Origin: Lucifuga dentata | Lineage: Eukaryota > Chordata > Actinopteri > Ophidiiformes > Bythitidae | NCBI GenBank assembly: GCA_014773175.1 | Contig: VXCM01000162.1 | Coordinates: 68,556 to 132,555, forward strand | Direction: 5' to 3' | DNA length: 64,000 nucleotides | In this document: positions 38,872-49,709 of the stretch, one piece after another | Layout of the letters: every line of letters starts with the position of its first letter | Position numbering within the stretch: position 1 is the stretch's first letter | Notes under the pieces: model-generated | What the model saw: only the letters and a program-made list of their open reading frames with translations | The model's database searches: none | What the model was told of the DNA's origin: nothing | Program-made: the position numbers and the translations under genes

Positions 38872-38982
38872 GTAATGACTGTGATCCCACTGAAGCAAAA
38901 TGAGAGGTGTTGAAAGTGGCTTTTCAGTTTGAGCTGGACATCACAGAGTTTTGCCCCAGAAATGTTGTCTTCTTTGCCTCAG
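38872..38982 (+). other. Exon-like segment with in-frame TGA
   Basis: It is flanked by an acceptor (TTTTTTATTTGTATTTATTGATACAG) and a donor (GCCTCAG|GTTAGT). Read in phase, the 111 bp give NDCDPTEAK, a TGA at 38901-38903, then EVLKVAFQFELDITEFCPR and NVVFFAS. The FxFELDIxExxCPR stretch faintly resembles the core strand of cystatin-fold secreted proteins (fetuin, kininogen and cathelicidin prodomains), but the similarity is weak and the preceding residues do not fit that fold. The stop would make it a pseudo-exon unless it is a sequence error. Chance is a real alternative. Confidence 0.2.
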
Positions 38983-39334
38983 GTTAGTTAGTCTCTAAGA
39001 GAGATCGTAATTCTACCTCAAAATTTCATCCATCTCACGGGACAAAGACAGGAATCGTTTGGTTTGATGATCTCTCTTGGATCACTTTTATTTTCTCTGC
39101 CACACTGGACCTGTAGCTTAGTTTAGGTGGACTGGGTTCAGCATGATTCCAAAGAGTTTCTTAATAATATCACAATGTGGTGAAGTCCTGCAGTCAGGTA
39201 GAGATGGCTGCCTGCTGGACTTAACGGCCCATTTACACGGGCCAGTAGCAGTAGAGGCTGACTGGAGGGCCAAAGCACCTTAGGAATACATTGAGAACCA
39301 ATTTAACAGCGACAGATTCTATCCCAGAATTAGA

Positions 39335-39370
39335 CAAAAAAAAAAAAAAAAANAAAAAAAAAAAAAAAAA
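39335..39370 (+). repeat. A homopolymer with assembly N
   Basis: A tract of more than 30 A residues interrupted by an N at 39353. Tract length is unresolved. Confidence 0.9.
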
Positions 39371-39948
39371 TCAGACACCATGCTGACATAAACCTGTTTG
39401 TCAAGCCTGGCTGGCCTCCATAATGTAAGCTTGTGATGGCCATAAGCACCTTCTAAATCCTCTCCTTGAGACATTGTACCCTATTATACCTTGTTAAACC
39501 CTTTATTATACCCACTGTTGTGTCAAGAAGTGAGAATAAGTATCTTATCAAATACAACTTACACAACCACTATCCCAGAATCCCCATTCAAATGATCCAT
39601 TACCGGATATATGCCTAGAGTTATTCTTGACTTCACTTATCTTTGCCTTAGTTTTAATAAAACGTCAGACTGACGCCAATAAATGAGTGGCCCTTCCTCT
39701 CACTTTTGATTGTAGCTTCAGTTTGATTAAGATGAACATTCTTTCACATTTACACAGTGCAATACTAATGATCATAAGTGCATGGCCAAAGTCTTACCCC
39801 ATGTCCCCTAGTGCGAGAGGAAGGATCTTCTCCTTGTTGAACACCATAACTGTAAACAATGCTTTTATGTTTTTCTAGTCTAAATAAAAGTATTTTTGTT
39901 GTCTGGTGCAAAAGAAAGATTAGAGTTATTGGTATTCTGAGAGGGAAA

Positions 39949-39977
39949 ACACACACACACACAACACACACACACAA
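39949..39977 (+). repeat. (CA)n microsatellite
   Basis: Interrupted CA repeat. Confidence 0.9.
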
Positions 39978-40316
39978 ATGTCCTTTGCACAGATCCAATA
40001 TCATTTGGCATTCCACATAATCACATTTTGGTTTTCTACAAATTTGTCATTTTATCCAAATAGATATAAGGGTAACCCCATGATATTCATTTGATACTCA
40101 GTTAGAAAATGGCCCTGCTGTGCTCTCAAACATGAAGAGGTTTGTCTGCCAATTTTGTTCACCACTGGTTTCCAGGAATAAACAGAACATTGATTATGTT
40201 CAGTGAGCTTGGCAGAGGCTCTGGAGAAAGAATTTGATGACTAGACAGAATGCAATGCATTCTTGGCTGTAGCAATACTGGGTTTCCTTAAAATGGAAGT
40301 TCTACCAAGAAAGTTA

Positions 40317-40340
40317 AAAAAAAAAAAAAAAAAAAAAAAT
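40317..40340 (+). repeat. A homopolymer
   Basis: About 23 consecutive A residues. Confidence 0.9.
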
Positions 40341-41099
40341 CCTACATAGATGACATAGAACATAGAATACTATATTACCAGATTCTGTCTTTGCAAACAA
40401 AGACTGGTTCTTATATGCATTGTCTTTGGCAGTCCCCCAGGATTATGACATTTTTGGTCTCCTGTAACTAAAAAGCTAAATGCTCATTTATGTATTAGAA
40501 CTAATAAAACAGTGTTCTGATCCTGCTGGCTATCGGACAGGAATCTGAATCTTAATGACTAATGCTTTGCTGCACCATAAACTGCTTGTTATGGCTACAA
40601 AACATATAATTTTAGCAGTTTTTGAGCAAATTCACCCAGTGGTATTTGGAAAATTTGAGGTTTTGTCTTTTGGAGATTTTAACAGGATTTGGAAATATGT
40701 GTTCAATTTATAAGCATATAATCTGTCCTGTCTCTTATAGGGAGCTAACCCAGCTGCAAATGACTCTGTCAACTTCAATGAGTAATACTCCTCTAAGTCA
40801 CTGTGTGAAAGGTTCACACAAAAACAGAAGCATAGAAGATTAGTCCATTGAAGGGGAATTATTATTTTGTTTTTAGTTGTTTTGATTCTTGATTGAACAG
40901 GCATATGACAATGACAGCATTGTCTATATGGATACTATCCTGCCTTTCTTTCAGCCATTGTTCATAATATCTCTCTGTACTTGTGTCTCCCAGACCTTCA
41001 GGGATTGAAGAATCCTGAATTGGTGTGAAACCTGCATTTCCAGGCTCAGGCGTTACTAGATGAAAAAGCAAGGAAGGGTTGGGGAGCTCTTGCTTGCAG

Positions 41100-41225
41100 A
41101 GTGTGGCCTGGAAGATGGTGGAGACTCTTCATCTCATACAGCTGCTGAGTGAAGCTAGAATGGATGGCGAGCTGCAGGAGATGCTGCTGGGAGAGGGAGC
41201 CAAACACAGCAGGAATCATGCACTG
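41100..41225 (+). other. Exon-like segment, 42 codons, phase 0
   Basis: Flanked by a CTCTTGCTTGCAG acceptor and a CTG|GTAGGT donor, the 126 bp are open in one frame: SVAWKMVETLHLIQLLSEAR followed by MDGELQEMLLGEGAKHSRNH. The segment has charged and helical-looking content rather than the Lys/Asn/Ile bias of translated AT-rich DNA. No family is recognised. It could belong with other exon-like pieces in 38-46 kb, but phases do not chain convincingly. Confidence 0.25.
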
Positions 41226-41620
41226 GTAGGTGTCATTGTTACAGCAGCTACTTTCAAATGTAAAATTTCATTTTAGTCTACTAAATTATAATAGTATGCA
41301 CTGATGATCACTGAGTTTGAAGTGGTCTCACTATTGAAACAATTATCTGCTGTTCTCTGCTGTTCCTCTAAATACTTTCTGCTCCAGCCTCTTTCCTTCC
41401 TCAGGCAATGATGTGAATGAAGAACCACCAGAGTGAGCATGAAGATTCACACCTCTGTCATCTATCGTGAGTCCATATGTAAGCACTCTCAGTCAACCTA
41501 TCGTAACATCTTTTTATCATAAAAGTAGAAGTTTTTAAAACTAATAAAATCACCTCAGTGTCTGGGTCTCAGCTGACATTTGCTTCCAAGAAACTGACTG
41601 ATTTAGCCCTGCTGATTGAG

Positions 41621-41621
<1 letters not shown>

Positions 41622-41652
<31 letters not shown>
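41622..41652 (+). repeat. A homopolymer with assembly N at its end
   Basis: About 30 A residues followed by an N at 41653. The adjoining sequence to the right is unresolved relative to the left. Confidence 0.9.
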
Positions 41653-41719
41653 NGATGTGGAGCAATTCCATTTTAACACACTGAATTCTCAAATTCTGAT
41701 ATGCATCTGTTTTATACAG

Positions 41720-41851
41720 CTCTTCCAAGTGGCTTCCTTGCTACCCACACAGACTGACACTAAGGTGTACAGACACGGCAAGGATGCCAGTACCACAGTA
41801 TCACCCACAGCATCTGCCCACAGCAGACCAGTGGCACCTCTCCAAACCTGA
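41720..41851 (+). other. Exon-like segment ending in a stop
   Basis: After an acceptor (TCTGTTTTATACAG) a 43-codon frame runs LFQVASLLPTQTDTKVYRHG, then a Ser/Thr/Ala/Pro-rich tail, to TGA at 41849-41851. The tail resembles a low-complexity O-glycosylated C terminus, but this is a weak signal. It is followed by CA-rich simple sequence (41880-41945). Confidence 0.2.
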
Positions 41852-43228
41852 CACTTCAAGCAGCAACCAACCACTAAACACATCTACACACACAGATATA
41901 CACACTTGCTCTCAGTACATGTACAAACACACACATGCATGTACAGCTACAGTTCCACTCTGGATTTAAGGAATATGCTCACTTACTTGGATCTAGAATA
42001 GTGAAGTTCTGATGATTCTTTAGTCAATCATGTATCAATCTTTCCAGTATGGTTCATCCATCAGTTATTAGATCATGTCTTTTTAGATGCTAAGGTGTTC
42101 ACTTGAGATACTTTTTTTGCCATTGTAATAATGCTTCAAAGAAATATGATACAAATTGTCTCAGAGCTGGCTTGATTGGTTTTATATAGAAGCATGGGAT
42201 TAATAGCATCCAGCACATAAAAAAAAAAGTGCTGCGTGACAAATGAATAAAAGTTCCATGCAAAAAGAGACACATACAGATTAAAGCTGTTGTATATAAA
42301 TGTGATAATTTCCTTACTGGCCTATATGGAATTTAAGTTTATTCTCCATATTTGTTCTGTATTTTTCACTGTTCAAAGGAAATGCTACGCCTAGAATTGG
42401 TCTGCAGAGGGCACACTAAGTCTGTTCAGTCTTATTACTTGGCTCCTGTCAAGCTTGCTTTTATTTGTAAATTTAAAAAAAAAAAAAAAAACTGTTCATG
42501 TTATTTGTGGTCAAAGATTTGTCATGTAAATGAGAATGGGGATAAGTAAACGCTGTATATTCTCTTTAGAACCTTTGAAACCAATTTCCTAAAGACAATA
42601 ATTTTAATACAGTGTCCACCTTGATTTCCATTTGTTCCATTTGACTATGGTGGGTTTGAATGACAGATGCCAGAACATCCTGATATGATGAGGGGATTCC
42701 AAGGACAGAAGTTAGGCCACTTCTGGGAAATGTGGTGTTAAACATATTAAAGGATCACATATTTATAAAGATGTGACTATAGATTCATAAAAAGTAGAAA
42801 AAACCTATTCTTTGGTGTCCACAATTATAATGGCACACATATCCACAGCAGCAGCATTCATGCTTTGTTAAAAAATACTCCATTACAGAATTCAGGTTAT
42901 ATCCTCTTTCCATTAGAGACAACATCAGGGTCAGTACTATGGTCGCCTGTGCCCAATCAGTGGAGGAGTCACTGATGGTGTAAGAAGTTATATAACATTA
43001 TATAATCACATAATTTTAAGTGGTCCAGTGTAATGGGAAAGAAAATGCTTCTTCCACACAGATGGTGAAAGTCTTCTCAATGTTTACATTTTACTGGCAG
43101 GATATACATTATGTTCTTGGCTTGCTCACTAGTCAGCTAAATACATTTGCTTATATAGACCATGAAAAAACAATACTGTAACTAGAAAGCAATCAGAGTT
43201 CCTCCACCAATGTTGTAAAATGTTGTAA

Positions 43229-43920
43229 AATCCTCTAAATTTGTTATTTTAAATAATAGCAACTGTTTAGACATTTATAATCTGCATCTGGATCTTCATC
43301 AGAACACACACAGTGTTTTATAATCAAGCTGATTGACTGATGGCAGCCAGGATTTTTGGAGAGTATCTAAATCCTGTCTAGCAATGTACGGCTATGTACA
43401 AGAATGAGTTGTGCAAAATTCAGACTCATGATTACTGATTCATGGCTTATAACTTATTACTATTGTGTTATGGCAATTTAAATTTGTCATGTTGCTTTAG
43501 TGCCACCTATAGGTACAAAAACATCAAATTTCTACAAGGTGATGTGTGTACATGCCACCATAACTTCAGTCAGTCAGGTTATGCCAAATGGCCACATCTG
43601 CAAGAATTCAACAGCCAATTGTAAAAATCACAAAAACAAATGAATAGCATCGTCACATTTATCCAAATATGTTATTTACAATATTTGGTGAACACTGAAT
43701 TAAAATTTTATCAAATTTCAAAATGCCACACAGTTTAGGTGTTATCAGCCAATACATAAGATGCTTCACAAATGGCCACATGGTGGTACTAATGATCCAC
43801 ATGTGCACCAAAACTCAATTAGTTTTTCCTTGACCCTTAGTCAAATGTCACTGTAATCGGTGTACAACTTCTTGAGATATTCTGCTAAATAGCTAGCAAG
43901 CAGACAAGTCCTGGGCCACG
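43229..43920. mobile_element. Decayed fish interspersed repeat
   Basis: The phrases AATCTGCATCTGGATCTTCA, AGTGCCACCTATAGGTACAA, GCCACATGGTGG and CTTCTTGAGATATTCTGCTA recur in the non-coding parts of common fish repeats as I remember them. The first phrase is also present at about 35630-35650. No terminal repeats or coding sequence survive and orientation is unclear. Limits are approximate. Confidence 0.4.
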
Positions 43921-44049
43921 CATGTAAGGAGACATTATAGAGGACACTGTGCTATCACAGCACAGAACATAACTTTGCAAGATGTTTTGTACTACTGTGG
44001 CATTACAAAAACAACACACATAAACACAAACAAATGTTTTTATGAAGTT

Positions 44050-44395
44050 ATGCATTATGGAGAATAAGAAGGTCCTAGGTTTGATTGCTGAGCAAAGAGC
44101 TTTTATTGTGCATGTTCTCCTGTGTTTGGGTTGCTTCCTCTGAGCACTTTGCTTTGTTCACTCAGTTCAAAGATATGAAAAAAATTGAGGTAAATGGACT
44201 CTAAATACCTTCAGGTATGAATATGGTTTTTAGAGAATTTCATCTGTCTTCATTTGCCCTGTAATAGACTTTTAAGCAGCATCCCTATTTTCTGTAAATT
44301 GCTGTACATTGCATACTGGGATAGGCTCCAGTCTACGGTGACCTGAACATAGTTTGTACATAGTGCACAGGAAGAGACTGAATGAATTTGACACT
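44050..44395 (+). mobile_element. RTE-3'-like interspersed repeat relic
   Basis: A heavily decayed plus-strand copy of the repeat also seen at 32.8, 55.8 and 62.5 kb. Landmarks are AGGTCCTAGGTTTGATTGCT, GCATGTTCTCCTGTGTTTGG, GGTTGCTTCCTCTGAGCAC, TGGGATAGGCTCCAG and TGACCTGAACA. The terminal GGATGG tandem is not preserved; only GAATGAAT remains. Confidence 0.6.
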
Positions 44396-45517
44396 ACAGA
44401 GCAATGGGTGGACGGCTTCATCATCGGATTTTTAAATTGAATTTAACTCACTGTTATTTAAGTAAATGGTTGATATATGACAATGACTACAAAAGCTATA
44501 GCTTCCTCTACCTGTTGCCTTCAACTGCAGCATCCTCCCACTGGTCTTTTCCACGTCACTTAATTTTTGTCTTCAAACTTTACCTGGATGAAAAATTTCA
44601 AAAGGATGTCAGATGAAACTTTGCAGTCCTCGCTTTACAAAATTGGATCTTTTTGCTTCCCATCACTCTCTCGGCATAACCCATTGCTTATAGCTTCAGA
44701 CTGCTACACATTTGGCTCTGAGCTCTGTCTGAAGAAAAATCTCATCACTATTTCTTCCTGTAGAAGGAAACTTGGAAGAACAATTACTGGAAAGTGTTTA
44801 TAATGGGCATTCCTTCTGTAAACATATTTATGCTCCATGAAATCTCTTCTTTCATACACCACAAAACCCTTTTTTTGTACAGACACAATAACAGGCCAGC
44901 CCAGGGCTAAATAAAGATTCAAACTGCTGAATAAAGGCTAAATAAATAAATGGGTGATACAAATGCATGCAAAAAAAATTTATGTCTCAATTTGATGTTG
45001 GTGTTGGGTGGAACAGGCATTAAACTAAACTGGGAATACTGCATTTGCACATATATTTCTAAATTGTCAAATAACTGGCTTTAAACTGTTCATCACACTG
45101 GCTGAGAGCAGTAGATGTAGAAGTAGGGGCTTTGTACATGACTAAACTTTCCCCAGATTACAGAGGAGAATAATTTATCCCTCACCCACTAAGTAGGCTT
45201 TTAACCAGGAACATGAGCCAGTTGAAAATGGGCTCCATCTCATACTCAGGTTTCACTGTTTGTCGCTGTTAAGAGGTTCAGCAATGACACTGCTGTGATG
45301 TTGGTTTCTTTCCCAGGGGCCTGCTGTGCTGGCAGTCTGTTGATGTGTCAGGATCAGCAGAGAGTTCAGTTTTGGTGTTACGAAGCAAACACTCACTGTC
45401 AGCCATCAGTGTGATCCTCCAGACCTGAGTGAAAGAAGTCCAACATCAGAGATTCTGCACCAACTGTTCTTTTACATGCAGTCTGCAAACTCTTCATGTC
45501 AGTTCTTCTTTCCACAG

Positions 45518-45589
45518 CACAGAGCAACTGTCTGCGGGAAGGGTTTGAACCTGAAGACTGATAAATATCTCAAAGCTCCTCAGCTATCT
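45518..45589 (+). other. Exon-like segment, 24 codons, strong splice sites
   Basis: A good acceptor (CAGTTCTTCTTTCCACAG) and a consensus donor (CTATCT|GTGAGTG) bound 72 bp that are open in phase 0: HRATVCGKGLNLKTDKYLKA followed by PQLS. A further acceptor-like site, TTGGTTTCTTTCCCAG, lies at about 45318 and precedes an open 37-codon frame ending TGA at about 45428. I recognise neither peptide. These could be pieces of one decayed or fast-evolving gene, or chance. Confidence 0.25.
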
Positions 45590-46059
45590 GTGAGTGTGTA
45601 TAAACTTGCCATTGCATAATCTCTAAATGCTGAAAGATGAGCAGCTTGGTTCAGTTCAGACAGACATGATTTATTCAAAGCTTAGCTCTGCCACAGAGTT
45701 TTATGATTATGTGTGGAAAGACAGTAGGGAAAATGAGTCACATCTCCAAGATTCAATAACTCCATCTAACCAAGAGACTGACATCATCAAGCCAGAGTTG
45801 ATTAAAATCAAATATTGATCTCTGTAACTATTTCCATAAAGCACAAAAGCCTCTGAACCATGTATTTTACCATGACAATGACTGAAACAAACACCACACA
45901 CAGTGTAGATTACTTTAAATCTACCTTTCTAAATAATCTGAGAATAAGACGAAAGGTTGTGGTCAGTTTTGAGAAACAGCAATATTTTACAGATTCCCAC
46001 AATCCAAAACAAGAAATATTTCAGTCAGTGCACCTCAATTGTTTCAATTTTTAAACATT

Positions 46060-48890
46060 CAGAACCAAACAAGGCTTATTAACTATTTGCCTTTTCATGG
46101 TTGTTTGCCTGCATGACAATGTCACTGAAAGTCACATCACAGAGAATTTTTTTTTTTTTTTAAATTGTAAATGGGAGCTTCATTTGAGTTAGATGACAGG
46201 CATTAGATAAAAACATAAAGGTGTTTGTTAGATATTATATACATTATGGAAGGAATGAGACAAGTACAGTATTCATTTAACTGTGCTTTTTTTTAGTCAT
46301 CATAGACATCATATGTTTATAATGACTAATCCTACATAAACATCTTAGTTTAGAGAAGAAGAACTTACAAGAAGTAGTTTTTTTTAATAAAACATAATCT
46401 TGGGTGATACAAAATATTCCTTTATTAACCAACATAATATAAATATAGTAGCATACTGAAACATCTGAAGGACTTAAATTGACAAAACTTGGAGGAACGA
46501 ATCAATTATTGCAGTCTTAAAAACAGCAAAGGTAGACCAAAGGTGAGGGAAGACAGATACTGAACATATGAGAGGAAAAAACAGAAATGGTGGATCAACA
46601 GCTCAGCAGAAGTCAGAAACTCCTGTCGGCCAAAGCGGAATGAGATTAGTTATCTGCAGTCAGTGATGTTGTCTGTTGCCCAGAAAGGCAGAACACGTGA
46701 CTTAAAAAACCTACAACAGCACGACAGGAGCAGTTTCTTACTGCAGGAAATCACAAACACATGACTTTCCATTTTCACCCTTATTCTAACACTGAGATGA
46801 TGAAACATCTACACTTATACAGATACATAAGCAGCATTAACTACATTTTTTCACCATTTTTAACAGTAAGACATTTTAGTGGTGCCATAATCAATATTAT
46901 TATAAGTAGAGACAGTATGTGTCTCTCTGCCTAAACTGACTTGTGCAGTTCATCATCCAGATATTTTCTCTGCTCTCCCAGGGAGCAGAGACTGACAGCA
47001 GTCTTCTTTGTGTTATGGATTTATGACTGGAAACTGCTCAACCTAAATATAGCTGTGCAGAGAGCAGCTCTGTCTATGGGCTGAATTTCAATCAGGGACC
47101 CTGTAAACAGAGGTAGACCTTCAACAAGCCATTCAGCCACAGCCAGATTTGTTTAATCTGTATGTTCGGATTTTTCTAAAATTCTTTAAAAACATTTTTT
47201 TTTTAAAGTGCAACAGGAAAATTACTAAAGAAAAAATCTGCTGCAAGTCCTTCATTAATAAACTTGTTTAGGAGAAAATGTCGGTTTATGCTTTTCCTAA
47301 ATAAACAGCACTTTAAATCAAAGCTCAGGTGAAACATCTTTTTTTTTTTTTCATCCAACCCTGAAATTTGTCCAGATTGTTTGCAGACCTGTAGACAGGA
47401 ACAAAAGGAATGTCTGGTTCTACTACTATGAAAAGCTAAAGCCTACTGCACTTTCCAGTAAATTTTTTATCATTTAAGTGGTGGAGACAGACATAAAGTG
47501 GGATGCCAGGGCAGCTTTAAGCTTCAAACATCGCTCCACTCTTTGATTGCTTAACTCTTAAGTGAACCTCTAATCCAAATGCAGTTTATAAAGTGGCCTC
47601 AACCTTATCTTTTTTATACACAAGCAAACTTTTATTGACCTTTTTATGAGTGATCCAGGTCTCTAGTTTAGGTGTATAACATTTCACAAGGCTGTCATAA
47701 TCTCAGAAAGATTACCAGGTTACATTATACAACAAAGCAAAGCAACAAAAGATGCTCTTTACTGCAACGATTTTGTAAATTATAACATATTCTGTTTTAA
47801 AGAAAGAAACTCAATTCCTGTTGTGTTGATGGCATGACAAAAAGTCCATAGCATGGAGGTTTTAAACTGTGTTCTCATTCTACATTTAAAAAAAAAAAAA
47901 CAAAAAAAAAAACAGGAAGGCTGTCCATTTATGCTACAAATAGGAATGTAAAACCCAATTTATGGTTCTCTGATAACGTAAGAGGTTACTATGGGTCATT
48001 TTATAGCTAGATCTGACTGATGGTAGCAAGTCTTGTCGTTCTTGACCTATGACCTTTCACATTATCCCTCAAGGAAATAAGTTATATAACAACACAAGTG
48101 GAAATCTCAAATCTCACAGCTGAAGTCTAGCATCTGTATGAATGGTTATTGAAATGCAACAGTGAACTATATTTCTGTGTAATTCATATTATCATAACAA
48201 AGTCACACAGAGCTGGAGTGTAAGATGATGACATTATATTGGTTATGTCTGTGACAGGCTGGAACTAAGTGCACTTTGAGAGGTATCATGCTAAAGTGGG
48301 CACACACGCTTTAACACCTAACAAATCTCCCGAGTTAACAGGCCAGTCATTTCCACCACCAAAAAGAAAAACACAAAAATATTTCTAAGACAAAAATAAA
48401 CCTAAATTGTTTAGACAAAGCTACATTTGTTGTAACCACCTTATATATAAAAAGATGAAACTATATTTGTATATATATTTTTTCAGCTTTAACGATTTTT
48501 TTTATTTAGGTTTTATTTTTTTTAAATCAAAGAGGCTGTATGTATGTATACTCAGAGAAACACAAAAAATTATCTCGATACGTATTATCTTATATACTTT
48601 TAATGACTGCCATTACTATTTTAGAATGGAAGATTAAATTAGACTAAACAATAGAATTTATTTTTATAAACTGCATTATCAAAAAAACAACCTAAATTTT
48701 ATGTCATCAAAATGGGCTGGAATAAAAACAGCCATTCAGATGTGAAGAATTATAAGAAAGAAGAAAATATTCACCCTGAACTTATGATATGCGAGTATGA
48801 ACTGCATAAACAAATGAAAGGTTTGAAAATGATGCAGAGTTCTGAGGTTATTCATGACTGATGTGTCAGTCACCAGCGTTGACCTGTTTC
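46060..48890. other. Unique AT-rich sequence
   Basis: No gene is supported. T or A tracts occur at 46148-46162, 47198-47206, 47338-47351 and 47886-47912. The imperfect hairpin TCTCTGCTC/GAGCAGAGA lies at about 46970-46990. Confidence 0.5.
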
Positions 48891-48899
48891 TCCTCCTAA

Positions 48900-49708
48900 A
48901 AAACCATCAAAAACCTTGGAGTGATTTTTGATTCCCATTTAACATTCCAGCCTCATATCAAGTCCATCACCAAGACAGCATTTTTTCATCTCAGTAATAT
49001 TGCTAAGATCCAGCCTATTCTATCATTACGTGATGCTGAAACTTTGATCCATGCATTTGTATCTTCCAGACTTGATTATTGTAATGTACTTCTCTCTGGT
49101 CTTCCAAACTATGCTATTAGAAGTCTGCAGCTTGTCCAGAATGCTGCAGCTAGACTCCTGACAAAAACTAGAAAATATGATCATATAACACCCGTTCTGG
49201 CCTCTCTTCATTGGCTACCAGTACAAGCTAGAGCTGATTTTAAGGTTCTTCTTTTAACTTATAAGGCCTTGCATGGACTTGCACCACCTTACTTATCTGA
49301 GCTACTTACACCATACACACCAGCTCGTCCTCTCCGTTCTCTCGATGCTGCTCTCCTGGTTATTCCTTCAATTAACAAAAAATCGCTTGGCTTTAGAGCA
49401 TTTGCTTACCGTGCCCCTTATCTCTGGAATACACTACCACTACATGTTAAAGAAGCAAGCTCAGTTGAAAATTTTAAATCAAGGTTGAAAACCCACCTCT
49501 ATTCATTATTTTACGGCCTACCTTAGATTATTACTTTTTCAAGCATCCTTTTAACTTTGCTCTTTTAATGTTCTTGTTTTTACTGTAACTTTGCTTTGAT
49601 GATCTTTTTAATGTCCCTACTTTTTACCTTTACTGTAAAGTGTATCGGGACCATGATGCATGGTGATTTTGCACTTTAAATAAATTGATTGATTGATTGA
49701 TTGATTGA
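48900..49708 (+). mobile_element. L2/CR1-group LINE, 5'-truncated 3' end (second family)
   Basis: The reading frame begins KTIKNLGVIFDSHLTFQPHI and continues with FVSSRLDYCNVLLSGLP, LQLVQNAAARLLTK, ITPVLASLHWLPV, FKVLLLTYKALHGLAPPYLS and FRAFAYRAPYLWNTLPLHVK, and ends SRLKTHLYSLFYGLP at about 49526. This is the conserved C-terminal block of jockey/L2-type LINE ORF2 proteins, which lies after the reverse transcriptase active site. The endonuclease and catalytic residues are absent, so the copy is 5'-truncated near 48897. The first apparent start codon at 48921 is a GTG inside the element's frame, not a true start. The 3' UTR runs to AATAAATTGATTGATTGATT, an L2-like (TTGA)n tail. The 600 bp frame has no stop, which suggests moderate age. 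It is a different family from the copy at 4.4-5.2 kb. Confidence 0.9.
49682..49708 (+). repeat. (TTGA)n tail of the LINE
   Basis: About six TTGA units directly after the AATAAA at the 3' end of the truncated LINE. Confidence 0.85.
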
Positions 49709-49709
49709 A

